A stretch of 50,169 bases of DNA from Tetmemena sp. SeJ-2015 (taxonomy: Eukaryota > Ciliophora > Spirotrichea > Sporadotrichida > Oxytrichidae), in assembly GCA_027382625.1 (NCBI GenBank), contig JAJKFJ010023740.1, positions 1 to 50,169 on the forward strand, written 5' to 3'. This document shows, one piece after another, positions 1 to 10,250 of this stretch (position 1 is the stretch's first letter; every line of letters begins with the position of its first letter). The translations under genes were made by a program, and so were the position numbers. The notes beneath the pieces were generated by a model that made no database searches, was not told where the DNA came from, and worked only from the letters and a program-made list of their open reading frames with translations.

Positions 1-866
1 CGGCCACGGTGCAGCCAAATAACGCTATTGAGAGGCCCTAGACAACTTATTTGCAGGGGCCCCTCATTTTGTCTTTGAGAAGATCGGATCCCTGCGAGTT
101 TTCGATTAGGATTTATGATCAAATTTTTTTTAATTAACTATTCAATAATGTGGCAATGAATTCTTAGCATAATATACCATCCCTTTTTTAATTTTATTTT
201 ATTTTGCATTTTTTATTTTCCTGATCTTATCTTTTTTTCCAAAATTAATATGGGATTTAATCTTTTAGCAATATTTCATCCTTTTATCTTTCTTAAACTG
301 ATAACTAGCATTGTTTAATTCTTAATGTTACATTCATAATCTATTTTTTTATCTCTAGCTAAACATTTTTTTATTTTAATATTTTCTAGATGTATTTTAT
401 AGACTGCAGTTATTTTTTTATAGTTATGATTATGAGCTATATAATCTTGTCTGATCTCTATTGTTTTAGTTTGGAATCTGATTTTTCTTTTTTTATGCTC
501 AAAAGTTCAGATTCATATTTATATTCTTACATAGGATAATAACTGATTCTTTAATTCAATACGAAAGTGCTGTTTTTAGAAATTGATTATTAATTATATT
601 CCTAAAATTTTACTTTTACTTTACTTTACTTTACTTTACATATTTATATTCATATTTTATATTTGTTGGTTATATTTTTATTTTTTTTAAATGCTTTTTA
701 ATGTTGATCTTAAAATTATCTATTTGTATTTTTAAAGATTATATATTATTTCGAATTTTTATTTGTTAGTATTTTAAACACCTTTAAATGCTATTTTTAA
801 TTCTGAATGGATATAAATGTTCTTTGAATTAATTGATTGATTATAATTTGAAGATAGTAGAATAGT
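1..866. other. AT-rich non-coding germline DNA
   Basis: No convincing coding region is visible on either strand with TAA/TAG read as Gln. The first ~110 bases are clearly richer in G+C (runs such as GGGGCCCC at about 57-64) and then the composition drops to strongly AT-rich with many T-runs. The only organised structure I see is the SINE-like element at 514-651, described separately. The GC-rich left end could be the edge of another gene, an RNA gene or a repeat cut by the window border; I cannot tell which. Confidence 0.55.
514..651 (+). mobile_element. SINE-like short element, copy B, with 13-bp target-site duplication
   Basis: The core element is 527-638. It starts TTACATAGGATAAT and ends in a pentanucleotide tail of (TTTAC)n. 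It is bracketed by a perfect 13-bp direct repeat, CATATTTATATTC, at 514-526 and 639-651. A second copy (39306-39404) shares the same first 14 bases, the internal blocks AAGTGCTG, GAAATTGATTATTAATT and ATTCCTAAAATTTTACT, and the same tail type, but a different flanking duplication. Variable 13-15 bp duplications plus a simple-sequence tail are the hallmarks of target-primed retrotransposition (LINE/SINE). The middle of the element has diverged in sequence and length between copies. No ORF is present, so it must be non-autonomous. Confidence 0.8.
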
Positions 867-3387
867 ATGGCAGATCCTTAGTCAATGCAACCAAATTCTT
901 AGCTTAAATAATCAGATGAGTTATCTGACATATCTGAGTAATCTTTACTTATTATAATCGCTATAGTGTTAATCATTAACTTGGGGGATCAACACCTCAA
1001 TCGCAATAGAGATTCAGTGAAGATATTTATATCTTATTTTAAAATGAAGAGGAGAAATAGTCAATATTAACAGGATCAAATCCAATTTAAAACTTAATAG
1101 CAATTTTGAAATTATCATAATTTATTTCTCATCAAAATAAATAAATTTTTAGCTTAACGAAAAACCTTTATATCTTCTTAATAAAAATTAATTAATTATT
1201 AAATTAAAAAGTTAAAATTCAGGACACACAAGACACTAGGCACCGGTCGCCCTTTCCCTGAAGGGTTTCTGGTTTGGTACTCCATTAGCTGGTAAGTGAG
1301 TGCTTAAAAGAGGCAAGGGATAATGACAGCTGAAGCCCTGTGGAAGGTGGTTGAGCTGCTCACTGGAGAGATAATCAAAGGTGAGTGGTCTATCACTCAC
1401 CCTCCTAATCCTGTTAGGCGTGGAGGGACGAGATCTATGGGCAAACACTCAGTCATGGAGATGGACAGCGAATCCAGTCTCTGCGGAACAGCGACTTGCT
1501 CTCTGACCGATGCTACCTGATTTATTTATCCTTCTAGGTTTTTTTGGACGGCATGCAGAAGCCGGGGCTTATGCTCAGAATGAGGTGTCGGGGGTGCCAC
1601 GTGTTTAATATCCCTAATTAGCCTATCTTATATATGTCAGTGGCCCTATAATTCCCTCTAGTTATAAAAATTAATCTAAAATTATTTTAACGTCTGAAAT
1701 CTTATGCATTTGCTCATAAGATAATATATAAATAGCTCTCTGAGATAATTTATTATTTTTAAACTAAAAAATTTAATTTAGAGATTATATTTTTTACTAA
1801 CTCATGATTTATTTAATTTATATCATAAAAATAAAAGCCTTGTCTCTAAATTAGATAAAATGAATTACATCAAATTATAATATAAAAGTTTATCTATAAA
1901 GCTTTAAGATTGATTTTAGTTTATTTTTGTTGTCTTAATTATCGATAATTAAGTATATTGACGAACTGAAAATAGCTGATAAAAGAGATAATGCCTTAAT
2001 TGAACTAAGCAGGCAGAGAGAGCATTTCACAGAACTAGCTCCTTTCATTTGGCATTCTGTGGGTACGATTGCTGCACTTCTGCAAGAAATAATTGCTGTC
2101 TATCCTCAGCTGTCTCCTCCAACATTAGACAATAGAACCTCCAACAAGGCTTGCAATGTTCTCGCTTTGCTCTAATGTGTGGCCTCCCACAAGGAAACTA
2201 AGCAGCTATTTCTGAGGGCTCATATTCCACTCTTCCTCTATCCATTTTTGAATACTGTAAGCAAAGGGAGACCTTTCGAATACTTGAGACTCACCTCTCT
2301 CGGAGTTATTGGAGCTCTGGTTAAAATGGATGACCCTGAGGTTATAAGTTTCTTGCTTCAGACTGAAATAATTCCACTGTGCTTGAGAATTATGGAGAGA
2401 GGCACTGAGCTCTCTTAGACAGTGGCTACTTTCATTATTCAGAAGATCCTCTTTGACGAAAAAGGACTGAACTATCTTTGCGAAACTGCTGAAAGATTCT
2501 TCGCAGTGAGCTCTGTTCTCAACAACATGGTCGCTGCTTAAATTGACAGACCTCAGTAAAGACTTTTGAAGCATATCGTTAGATGCTACAACAGACTTTC
2601 AGAAAACTTGAAGGCTCGAGTTGCTCTCAAAGAGCAGCAACCAATTATCCTAAAGGAAACTAAAATTTTTGAGAGTATGGAGGAGTCAACTAGAAAGTGC
2701 CTCAAAAATCTTTAAGAGACCCTCAATAGCGAGAAAAATGAGAATGCCACTTTTGCGGAAGAGACGCCTAGAGAAAATTAAACAAGTAGTTTATTTTAAA
2801 GTATTGATCAGATATAACTGCAAATGACTTTCAATAACTATGAAATCTTCAAGCAGACCTCATCTACACCTAACCCTGATCAGTAGTAACAATAAAATTT
2901 CATCATTCCTACTCAGCAAAATATGCCCTCAATGTTCCCCTAATAAATGAACAATCTTCAAAATGCTCAGGTTTAAATTATCAGCAGACCTTAGAGCAGC
3001 GCTGGAGCACAGATTTAGAACTAACCAAATCTTGCTTACCAAAGGATGAGCATGGTTTCACCTCCTCCTCCATTCTAGCAGCAGATGAATATCTAGCAAG
3101 TTTAGTAGGCTAAGATAGTCCAGCCAATTCCTTAGGGATAGCAACAGTTCACTGGATTTTAATTGCCTCAGCATCAATATCGGTTAAATAATGGGATGAG
3201 TTTTATCCCTCAGATGCAATCTCCTCTTTAACCGATGCAACTTTAAGGTCAGTAGCAACTTAATCAGCAATCATAGTTTTACCAAGCTTAATACGCGGGT
3301 AGTCAAAATAACATGTACAACCCAAGATAAGTATAGTAAAACTAGATGCACTATATGGGAAACTAAATGTAACCTAAAAATAATTGA
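867..3387 (+). CDS. CNOT9: CNOT9 / Rcd1-like subunit of the CCR4-NOT deadenylase, IES-interrupted
   Basis: Scaffold subunit of the CCR4-NOT complex, which shortens mRNA poly(A) tails in the cytoplasm. The conserved armadillo core (about 1957-2640) reads with hallmark Rcd1 stretches: [67 protein letters not shown] and [17 protein letters not shown], needing TAG/TAA as Gln in several places. After the core comes a long Gln/Asn/Pro-rich tail (about 2700-3384) that is absent from animal and fungal Rcd1. The N-terminal piece (from ATG 867) carries a 29-nt GT..AG intron (938-966), then a ~0.93-kb IES, then the first core helix ([19 protein letters not shown]). Stop TGA is 3385-3387. The N-terminal join is less certain than the core. 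Confidence 0.9.
1028..1953 (+). other. IES (~926 bp) in CNOT9
   Basis: This block separates the N-terminal CNOT9 segment from its first conserved helix. TATAT at 1028-1032 and again at 1954-1958 gives an open join (..EDIY-IDELK..); an alternative TTA pointer (1027-1029/1949-1951) gives ..VKIFKYIDELK.., which aligns better with Rcd1 but needs a different upstream frame. It is much longer than the other IESs here and holds the GC-rich island at about 1219-1620. The exact pointer is unresolved. Confidence 0.6.
1219..1620. other. GC-rich structured island inside the CNOT9 IES
   Basis: About 400 bp of distinctly higher G+C embedded in AT-rich germline-limited DNA. No long ORF in any frame with either code. 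It contains a perfect 8-bp hairpin, GGTGAGTG (1380-1387) with CACTCACC (1394-1401) around a 6-nt loop, plus a shorter potential hairpin around 1551-1574 (GCAT..AAGCC..GGCTT..ATGC). The composition and stems suggest an RNA gene or a relic of a mobile element, but I do not recognise a family (no convincing tRNA A/B boxes, not 5S). Confidence 0.4.
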
Positions 3388-3483
3388 TAATGTTCTTTGA
3401 TAATTTTCAAATTATTTGTTATTGTCGTATGCATACATTTGATACTAAATACTTATAGTAATAGATATTAAAGCATACTTAAA

Positions 3484-5506
3484 ATGGTAGATAAGCTAGA
3501 TCTTGGAGATTTGTCAGTCTCTCTCAACGCAACAGGTACTTTTAAAATTTCATTAAGCAAATAGGTTTTGGACCTACATCAGGAGCTCTTTGGGACACCT
3601 TTGATGGAAAATTCTATCAACCTTACAATAATAATTTAATTATAAGAAGGAGAAAGTTGGAAAGATATTAAATATATTAAAGAATATAAGAGTATTTTAA
3701 AATGGATATATTTCTAAAGGTTTTATAAACTTATTATAGTTGAGTTAATCTAGGATAAAACAGAATTTTAATTTTAAATAGGATAATTAAAGATATCAGA
3801 CTTTGTGACTGCAGCTACTCAACTGGCCCAAGCTTAGGCAAGCATGACTACAGCATAGCAATAATTGCCCGCTCAAAAGGGAAGAGCTGAGAGAGCCGCC
3901 GCTTACCAAGCTCAACAAACTCAGCAGTAAAAAGATATGGTCGTTGAAGAAGATGATAAGGGATTCGAGACTGTCGAGAAAGAAGTCTCTAACAAGAAGA
4001 AGACTACTTCTAAATTAGCTCCAGGTGCTCAACAGAGACAACCATACAACCCTAATAGAGGAAATTTTAACTTCGTTTATCAATAAACTGGAACTAGAGA
4101 GGATAACAAAGAGGAGGAAGAGGCGGAGCCACTAGAGGCAGAGGTGGCTGGTACAACAGAAATCAAGATTACGGTGGTTATATGCATAACTTTGGCAAAA
4201 GAGGATTCAGAGAGCCATCAATCGAGATAAGAGGAGACTGGCCAGTCATTGAAGAGCTTAGCAAGAACTAACTTGAAAAATTGAATCCAGTTCAGGTGAC
4301 TCTTTCTAATGTAGCAGCTTAATGCGGAGAGTTGCACGCCTATAACAAAGATTTTGACAAGGCAAGTTGCTCTAAGACCTAGAATCTCCAGACTTTCCAA
4401 GGCCAAATTTTCAATGTGCCTACTATGGAAGATCCAGTAATTAAGAGACTCGCACAAGAAAATAAAGCTTAGATTTTTGCTACTGAGACAGCTGTCTCTG
4501 CTATCATGACTGCCCCTAAGTCCATTTACTCTTGGGATGTGATTATCCGCAAGCATTTAGATAAGGTGTTCATTGATAAGAGAGATGAGCCAAACATGCT
4601 TGATAACTTGACTGTGAATGAAACCTCTACCGAAAATTTGCCCACTGATGATGATACCATTAATGGCGTGAGACAACTCATGCAAGAAGCAGTTAATGTT
4701 AACAATTCTTGGAAGTACCAACACTACTCAAAGGATAAGAAGATCGATCTTAACGAGAAGGACCCATTCATTGAAGTCGATGATCAAGTCGCTGGAAGAT
4801 TTGGTTATATGTACAAGGTTTGGGATCTTGGAAACAAGAGAAAGATCTGCATTCATAAAAGACTATACTTATATGCCATATCAAACTTAATTGATTATAT
4901 TCATAATTTAGAAAACTATTTTCGGGGGGATGAATTAGATCAACTGTGCACTCGTATGTTCCTAAGGCTGGAGAACAAGATATTGTTTAAGAGCCAGCTG
5001 TAGATGGAGAGGAGGTAAAGGAAGCTCCTAAGCCCCAGGTGCCCAAAGGAAGCTTTTTGAATACTTACGCCCTCGTGGAATACGAAAACAACAAGTCTAA
5101 CTGGCGCCAAAACCTTGACATCAAAGTCGCCTAGTGCATGACTCGTGAAGTTCAGGATAACTCTGCAAAGGTGACTCGTTGGGTGGTTGAATCTCTACTG
5201 GCTGGAGCTGATTAGATTAAGTTCGCTTTCTTCACAAGGAAAAACAACAAGAGCAATCAGCAGCACATTCTGTTGGGAACCTATGGGCTTGCTACAAATG
5301 CTTTCGCTAACCAAATTAACCTTAACATGCAAAACTGTTGGGCTATTCTCAGAGACCTTATTGACAGCATTTACATTGATGAGAAAAAGACTGGCGAGCA
5401 AATGGGAGAATACATTTACATGAAGGATCCCACTAAGGCTCTCATGAGGTTGTTCAGAGCTATTTAAGAAGAAGAGGAGGAGGAAGAGGGAGACGAAGAA
5501 TTGTGA
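3484..5506 (+). CDS. EIF3D: Translation initiation factor eIF3 subunit d
   Basis: Cap-binding subunit of eIF3. From ATG 3484 the N-terminus has the family's GFGPT..LWDTFDGKFYQPY block, then KVGKISDFV, an RGG-like Gly/Arg stretch (about 4110-4160), the conserved REPSIEIRGDWPVIEEL, SIYSWDVII, FIDKRDEPNMLDNLTVNET and DPFIE. The C-terminal cap-binding half reads SFLNTYALVEYENN..NWRQNLD..HILLGTYGLATNAFANQINL and ends in an acidic run, TGA 5504-5506. A 29-nt GT..AG intron (3536-3564) and two IESs (3661-3788, 4851-4933) must be removed. One frame break at the AAA run 4108-4110 is cured by a single extra A. Confidence 0.96.
3536..3564 (+). other. 29-nt intron (or AGGT-bounded IES) in eIF3d
   Basis: GT..AG insertion that splits the codon for Gly in the ATGFGPTSG stretch. 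The same interval is also bounded by a direct repeat AGGT (3534-3537 and 3563-3566), so splicing and pointer-type excision predict exactly the same product. Its length matches other introns of this window (27-34 nt). Confidence 0.8.
3661..3788 (+). other. IES (128 bp), pointer AAAGATAT, in eIF3d
   Basis: Pointer copies at 3661-3668 and 3789-3796. Keeping one copy restores KEKVGKISDFVTAATQ, the expected eIF3d block; without removal the frame is lost. The insert is AT-rich and has no GT..AG ends at the junction. Confidence 0.93.
4851..4933 (+). other. IES (83 bp), pointer ATT, in eIF3d
   Basis: ATT at 4851-4853 and 4934-4936. Removal joins KRKICI directly to RSTVHSYVPKAGEQD in frame, which matches the conserved eIF3d linker. 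The insert starts CATAAA, so it is not a GT..AG intron. Confidence 0.92.
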
Positions 5507-5705
5507 TCTACTACTCTCTTAATCATCCTTTAATATATGAACCTGAATTAAAATATACATAATATGCTGCTACTATTCATAATTTGTATGGATTAATGTT
5601 ATCCCTCCTTATGTTTGTTTGATAAATTGCAGTGTGTTGAAATTTTCGGAATTAAAGTAAATAAATTGATTTGTAGATAAATGAATAATTAATATCTATA
5701 TTTTA

Positions 5706-6656
5706 ATGAGAGTAATCTGTGGCTTAATATTAGCTTTTGGTTTGTTAGTGAGTGATAGCATTTAAACTGGAAAGACTTATGAGAATTTGAGCGAGAGAAT
5801 AAAGAATGAAAACCACCCAATTTAATTTAAATATAATAGTTGCAACAGACATGGAAACTTCCTCCTCAAATTCGGCAGAAGAGTACTCTACATAAGAGAT
5901 AGCACAAGCAACTTAAATTAAAAACCCTTAAAAGAGTTCGACAGTCCAGACTAAATCAAGGGCAGATTAAAAAAGGGAGGACATAGACAATTAGAATAGT
6001 CTCTCTCATTCTAAATTCCATTCACATGGTTCCAAGAAGTCTACTGACCAGTAGTAAAAGGACGATAAAGCCATAAACTATCTCTCTGAGAAGGACAAGA
6101 AAAGACAGCAACAAAGAGAAAATGGAAGGTCTTAAAACTTTGATGACTCGGCAGACGAGAAGGTGCGAAAGGTTTCAATTCCAAAGGAGAGCTAGAAGAA
6201 AGAGAAAGTATTTTTCTTCCTCTAAAATGTTCTACTGGTCTTGATAACTATTTCAATAGTGGGAGGGTTTGGGTGTGTGATGGTAGTTTTCTACAGACTC
6301 CTGAACTAGAATAAGATGAAATACTAAAAGTAAGAGGATGATTAAGAAATAGGTATGGAAAGAACCGCTAGCCAAGAATTCAGAAAAGCAAGTGTTCTCT
6401 CTAAGATAGAAGAAGTTAATGAAGATTTGTTGGTTATTAATTCCAACTCTAAATTATTTAAGATGATATCGAGTCTACTCTTGGGAATGCTCCAATTTAG
6501 GGTGCAAAGTTGGAAAGAGTAAGCTAAGTAAACGAGGTCATAAAACGACAGGCAGCCAATTAAAATGATAAGATTAGAAGTTAGAGACCCAAAGAAAATC
6601 CTGAGTCAAATAATTCTTCACCATAAGTTAATCATGCAAATAGAAAATTTTCTTGA
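5706..6656 (+). CDS. Putative type I single-pass membrane protein, unknown family
   Basis: Starts MRVICGLILAFGLLVSDS, a typical secretory signal peptide, followed by a moderately charged extracellular-type region with a few Cys and then a Lys/Gln-rich linker. A single hydrophobic segment, about 30 residues (VFFFLQNVLLVLITISIVGG then FGCVMVVFYRLL, about 6210-6305), is followed by an acidic and polar tail ending RKFS and TGA at 6654-6656. Two frame breaks need repair: a probable lost CT in the CTCTCT run near 5998-6010 and a lost A near 6459-6462. With those repairs one protein of about 310 residues is read. I do not recognise a family; topology is inferred from hydrophobicity only. Confidence 0.6.
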
Positions 6657-6743
6657 CTTTATTTTCTAATTAAATTATATTGTTCTGAATAAATAAAGAA
6701 AGAAGTTTAAATTAAATCTTTTAATTTCTAATTTATTCTCTTA

Positions 6744-9700
6744 ATGGAAAAATTGAACAATTCAGACAACGACTTTAAAAGTTATTTCAATAGGGACAAT
6801 GAGACTCCTTAAGATGGAATTGAAGAGGAGAGCTAGCAAAACGAGGTATCAGATAATTAGCTTGACTATGAGTAATTAAACTAGCTTGAAAGCAGCAGTT
6901 CTTAACCTTAAATCTAAGGATTTGATCACTCTTATCATAATCAGCATGAGTTTTATGAAAATCTGGGACCCGAAGAAATAAATTAAGAAACTCAGATTTC
7001 TAAACAACAAAGAAGTAATAAGGAACTGTAATTATCTCAGCAGTACTACTACTAACACTTAAATTAAGTCATTCCCTAGCATCATAATGAAGATGAGCAG
7101 CAAGATATGAGGCTCTCCCCCAAACTACCATCTACCTATCATTAGAAAAGTTTGTCAAACTCCATCCACTATAAACTTAAAATGAAATGTATTATGATTT
7201 TGAAATTAGATGCGATATTACTATGCTGCTCGGACAAAATGTCCATCACCAGGCATCTCACCACCATCATCAACATAACAAATCACTCTCTCCAATCCAA
7301 GAGTAGTCTTCAAACAATACCATGAACAAAGAGAGTTTGCATAGACTCCATAAAGAAAGAAATGAAGGCAATTCTTACTTCAGCTTCGAGGCAAAGCATG
7401 TCTTTTCCCCAGAGGAGCTTCAGAGAAAAATTAACAACCTAAACTATATTAAATATTTATTAACGTTAACTCTGAGTAAGAATTAGAAGATGTATAACAT
7501 TAGGAATTAAATACTTCAAAATCGGAGTCGGTAATTAAAGATGAAAAGAACGAAGATTAAAACGGAGATATATAACAATTGAGGTAGTATTTGGAATACC
7601 TATTTGCCTATTACTGCGAATACTCAATAGAAAAAGGAACAATTCATATCAAGCAGAGCTCCCTCATCCGACTTTTTTTAAAACATTTTTAAACTTCTAA
7701 AGGACTCTTAAGTTATTTCTAACAAGTCATCTAACTTAAATGAAGTTAAGATTAAATTACTCTTAGCTCGACACTTAAACAACTCTTAAATGCAAATAAT
7801 TACTTTTTAGCAATTCCTAAACTTCATAGTCAAAATATCTATGCTGATTTCATATGAGCAGCTAAACGAAAACAATCCAAAAGAAGCCATTCAAATTTTA
7901 CTAAAAAATCATTTGCTTCCTTTATTGGAGTTCATTTCTCAAAATATATTATAAACATACAAGAGTAACACGATAAAGTTTAAAGTTTGAGCTCAATAAT
8001 GACTGATAGTGGGTAGCGAATTCCCTGCATATCAATAGATACAGTTAACAAATACCAAATAGGATTTGATGAGTGTCTTATTTTAGGCTCAATAAATACT
8101 GCCCTGACAGAGATCTTTGCTCGTTATTTTATCTATGATAAGAATTCTTCAGTCTTAAAAAGGCTGTTCAATTTTCTGCGAGATTTTGAGATCTCCCCTG
8201 GTTTGGTAACTCAACGATCTGCTTTCATGATATTTTACCTCTCTGTGATTTATCAAGAAGAATAAAATATTTCCATAACTAATATGATAGAGGGCTACAC
8301 TTAGATTAAACTTAAATCCTTTTAAGAGGCCTCTGACTTTCAACTCAGCTACGACTAATTTTATGTCTATAGTTTTAATTTTTGAGGATACTACTCAGAA
8401 TAATCTTCCACTATTACTATAATCAATAATAATTTAGGAGTGAATATTTATTTATTTTCTCATTTGTAATATTTTGACTTAAACAAGAAAGAAAGAGAGA
8501 AGTCCCTTTCTTAAAAGATACTTTTGGTGCTTAATCGAATGGAAATGAGTCCAGGATTTTTAAAAATCAGTAACTAAAAAAGAGCTACTCATAAAAATCA
8601 AAGTAAAATTAGCAAGCTACAATTAAGCCTCACTCCTCCAAAGCAAGTCATGATATAAATAATATTGAATTCAAAAAGGTTTGAGTCATAATTTGAACTG
8701 AGTTACTATAGAGATTCTTTCCTGGCTAATTAAGATCCATTTTCTTTGTGCAGATTATTCTTAGACTAAAGTTAGGAAGACATTTCTTCATCCGATAGAA
8801 ATGTGGAATAGATAAATAAAGAAATCGAAGACAAGATGTATTAGCTAGCATAATAAATGTTTGAAAGTCACTATGATAAACTTAAGAGCATTTTTTCATT
8901 TTACTGTTCTTATGGAGACCCTCTAACCACTTCTCAACTCAAAAGTTCTAAATTCATTAAGATGCTCTAGGATTGTGGATTTATTAAGGATGAAACAAAT
9001 ATCAACAATAAGAAGTTTTCCAACAATTTCAAATCCAAGCAAAATAATTTAAAATTATTCTATCAAATTTTTTTTTTAAAATAAGCAATAGAATGAACCA
9101 AAGATATCTTAGAGTCACTTAGAATTAATATTTAAGAAAATAGTTTGCTAGAGGATCTCAAATTTTTATAATGCTTCAAAGTCTGGTTCTTTTACTTAAA
9201 GCAAGAGTATTTATGCTACTTAGAAATAAGAGCAAGAGCTAATTATATTTATCATTTTATCAAAGCCAGAAATGTTAGAATAGAACTCAATGAACTTCCT
9301 GTAATTTCAGTAATCTCTGATTTAAGTAAGCATTCAATTATCAAGAAGTCAGGGGAAATCAACGCAAGAATCTTTATTAAACCTAATTATAGAGAGAATT
9401 CTTGAATTGGAAATGAAGTTTGCTGGAAAAATTTTAGAGAATGAAAAAATAGCTTTCTATTAGCAGATTTTAGGAAATGAAGAAGTCTTAATTTTGATAA
9501 ATGACCTTGAGCATGTACTAGATCCATTTTACTATCATTATACAAATGGCTAAGAGTATCTTGCTTTTGATTGTTTTGTGAAATTCTGTTCTGATTTTTC
9601 TATCTTTCCAGATATTTGCAATAAATCTTAGCTGAATAAGATTTTCCAAAACTTATCTCTTGAAGCAAGTTATTTTGGAGTTTAAGCAATTATGAGGACA

Positions 9701-10210
9701 GGAATGACGAACAATAAATAAGCGAGAGAAGGTCAAGTCAAATTTTTGAATGAAACGTCTTTCGTTTAAGCGATCGTAGTTTGCTCTTTTCATATTGAAA
9801 TTAGTCCTTCTTTAAAGATTCTCTAAGATGATTAAGAGCATCTCGAAAAGATATTCATGCTTATTGAAAAAATGGCCATGAGTCAAGGGATCAGAAAGAG
9901 CTAGTCTCAAAGTGACAAAATTAAGATTAAGGCTATATAAAGGATCGATATTTTAGACTATTTTAGAAAGAAATACTCTTGGTTCTTCAAAGTAAAGGCA
10001 GATTAATTGAAGAAAGAGCAACAACATCACAATACTTAATTTACAGCTCTAAATTAATACATAGATGAAGCAAGCACCTATAATATAGATAACCGAAATC
10101 TGAGATCTAACATTAAAAGCAGATAAAGTAATAACGCAAAGCAAATTAATAGACTTTCTAGTGCTTAAGATGACAGCAGTGATTTATTTAGCTTAATTTT
10201 GAAAAATTGA
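6744..10210 (+). CDS. Large ciliate-type protein with EF-hand-like repeats, unknown function
   Basis: About 1150 residues from ATG 6744 to TGA 10208-10210 once several single-base breaks are bridged (at about 7178-7183, 7738-7740, 7975-7985 and 9380-9395; the first three fit a lost A in an A-run). The N-terminal third is Gln/Ser/His-rich and probably disordered. The rest contains recurring helical units with the pattern F..FL.DF.I.P.L (for example FLRDFEISPGLVTQRSAF near 8180 and KFCSDFSIFPDICNKSQL near 9580), which resemble the EF-hand-like repeats of many uncharacterised ciliate proteins. Two in-frame TGA codons, near 8384 and 9094, remain unexplained. No catalytic motif was seen. Confidence 0.65.
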
Positions 10211-10250
10211 ATAAATTACATAGGAAAAATTTATTAGAAATCGAATATTC

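Noticed and set aside
596..640. (TTTAC)n tract as a possible telomeric repeat
   Set aside because: Hypotrich telomeres are G4T4/C4A4. The tract occurs as the tail of the repeated element at both copies, so it is better explained as a SINE-type tail.
1236..1520. Short overlapping ORFs on both strands in the GC-rich island
   Set aside because: Short, overlapping, no motif, and explained by the higher G+C content; the island looks non-coding.
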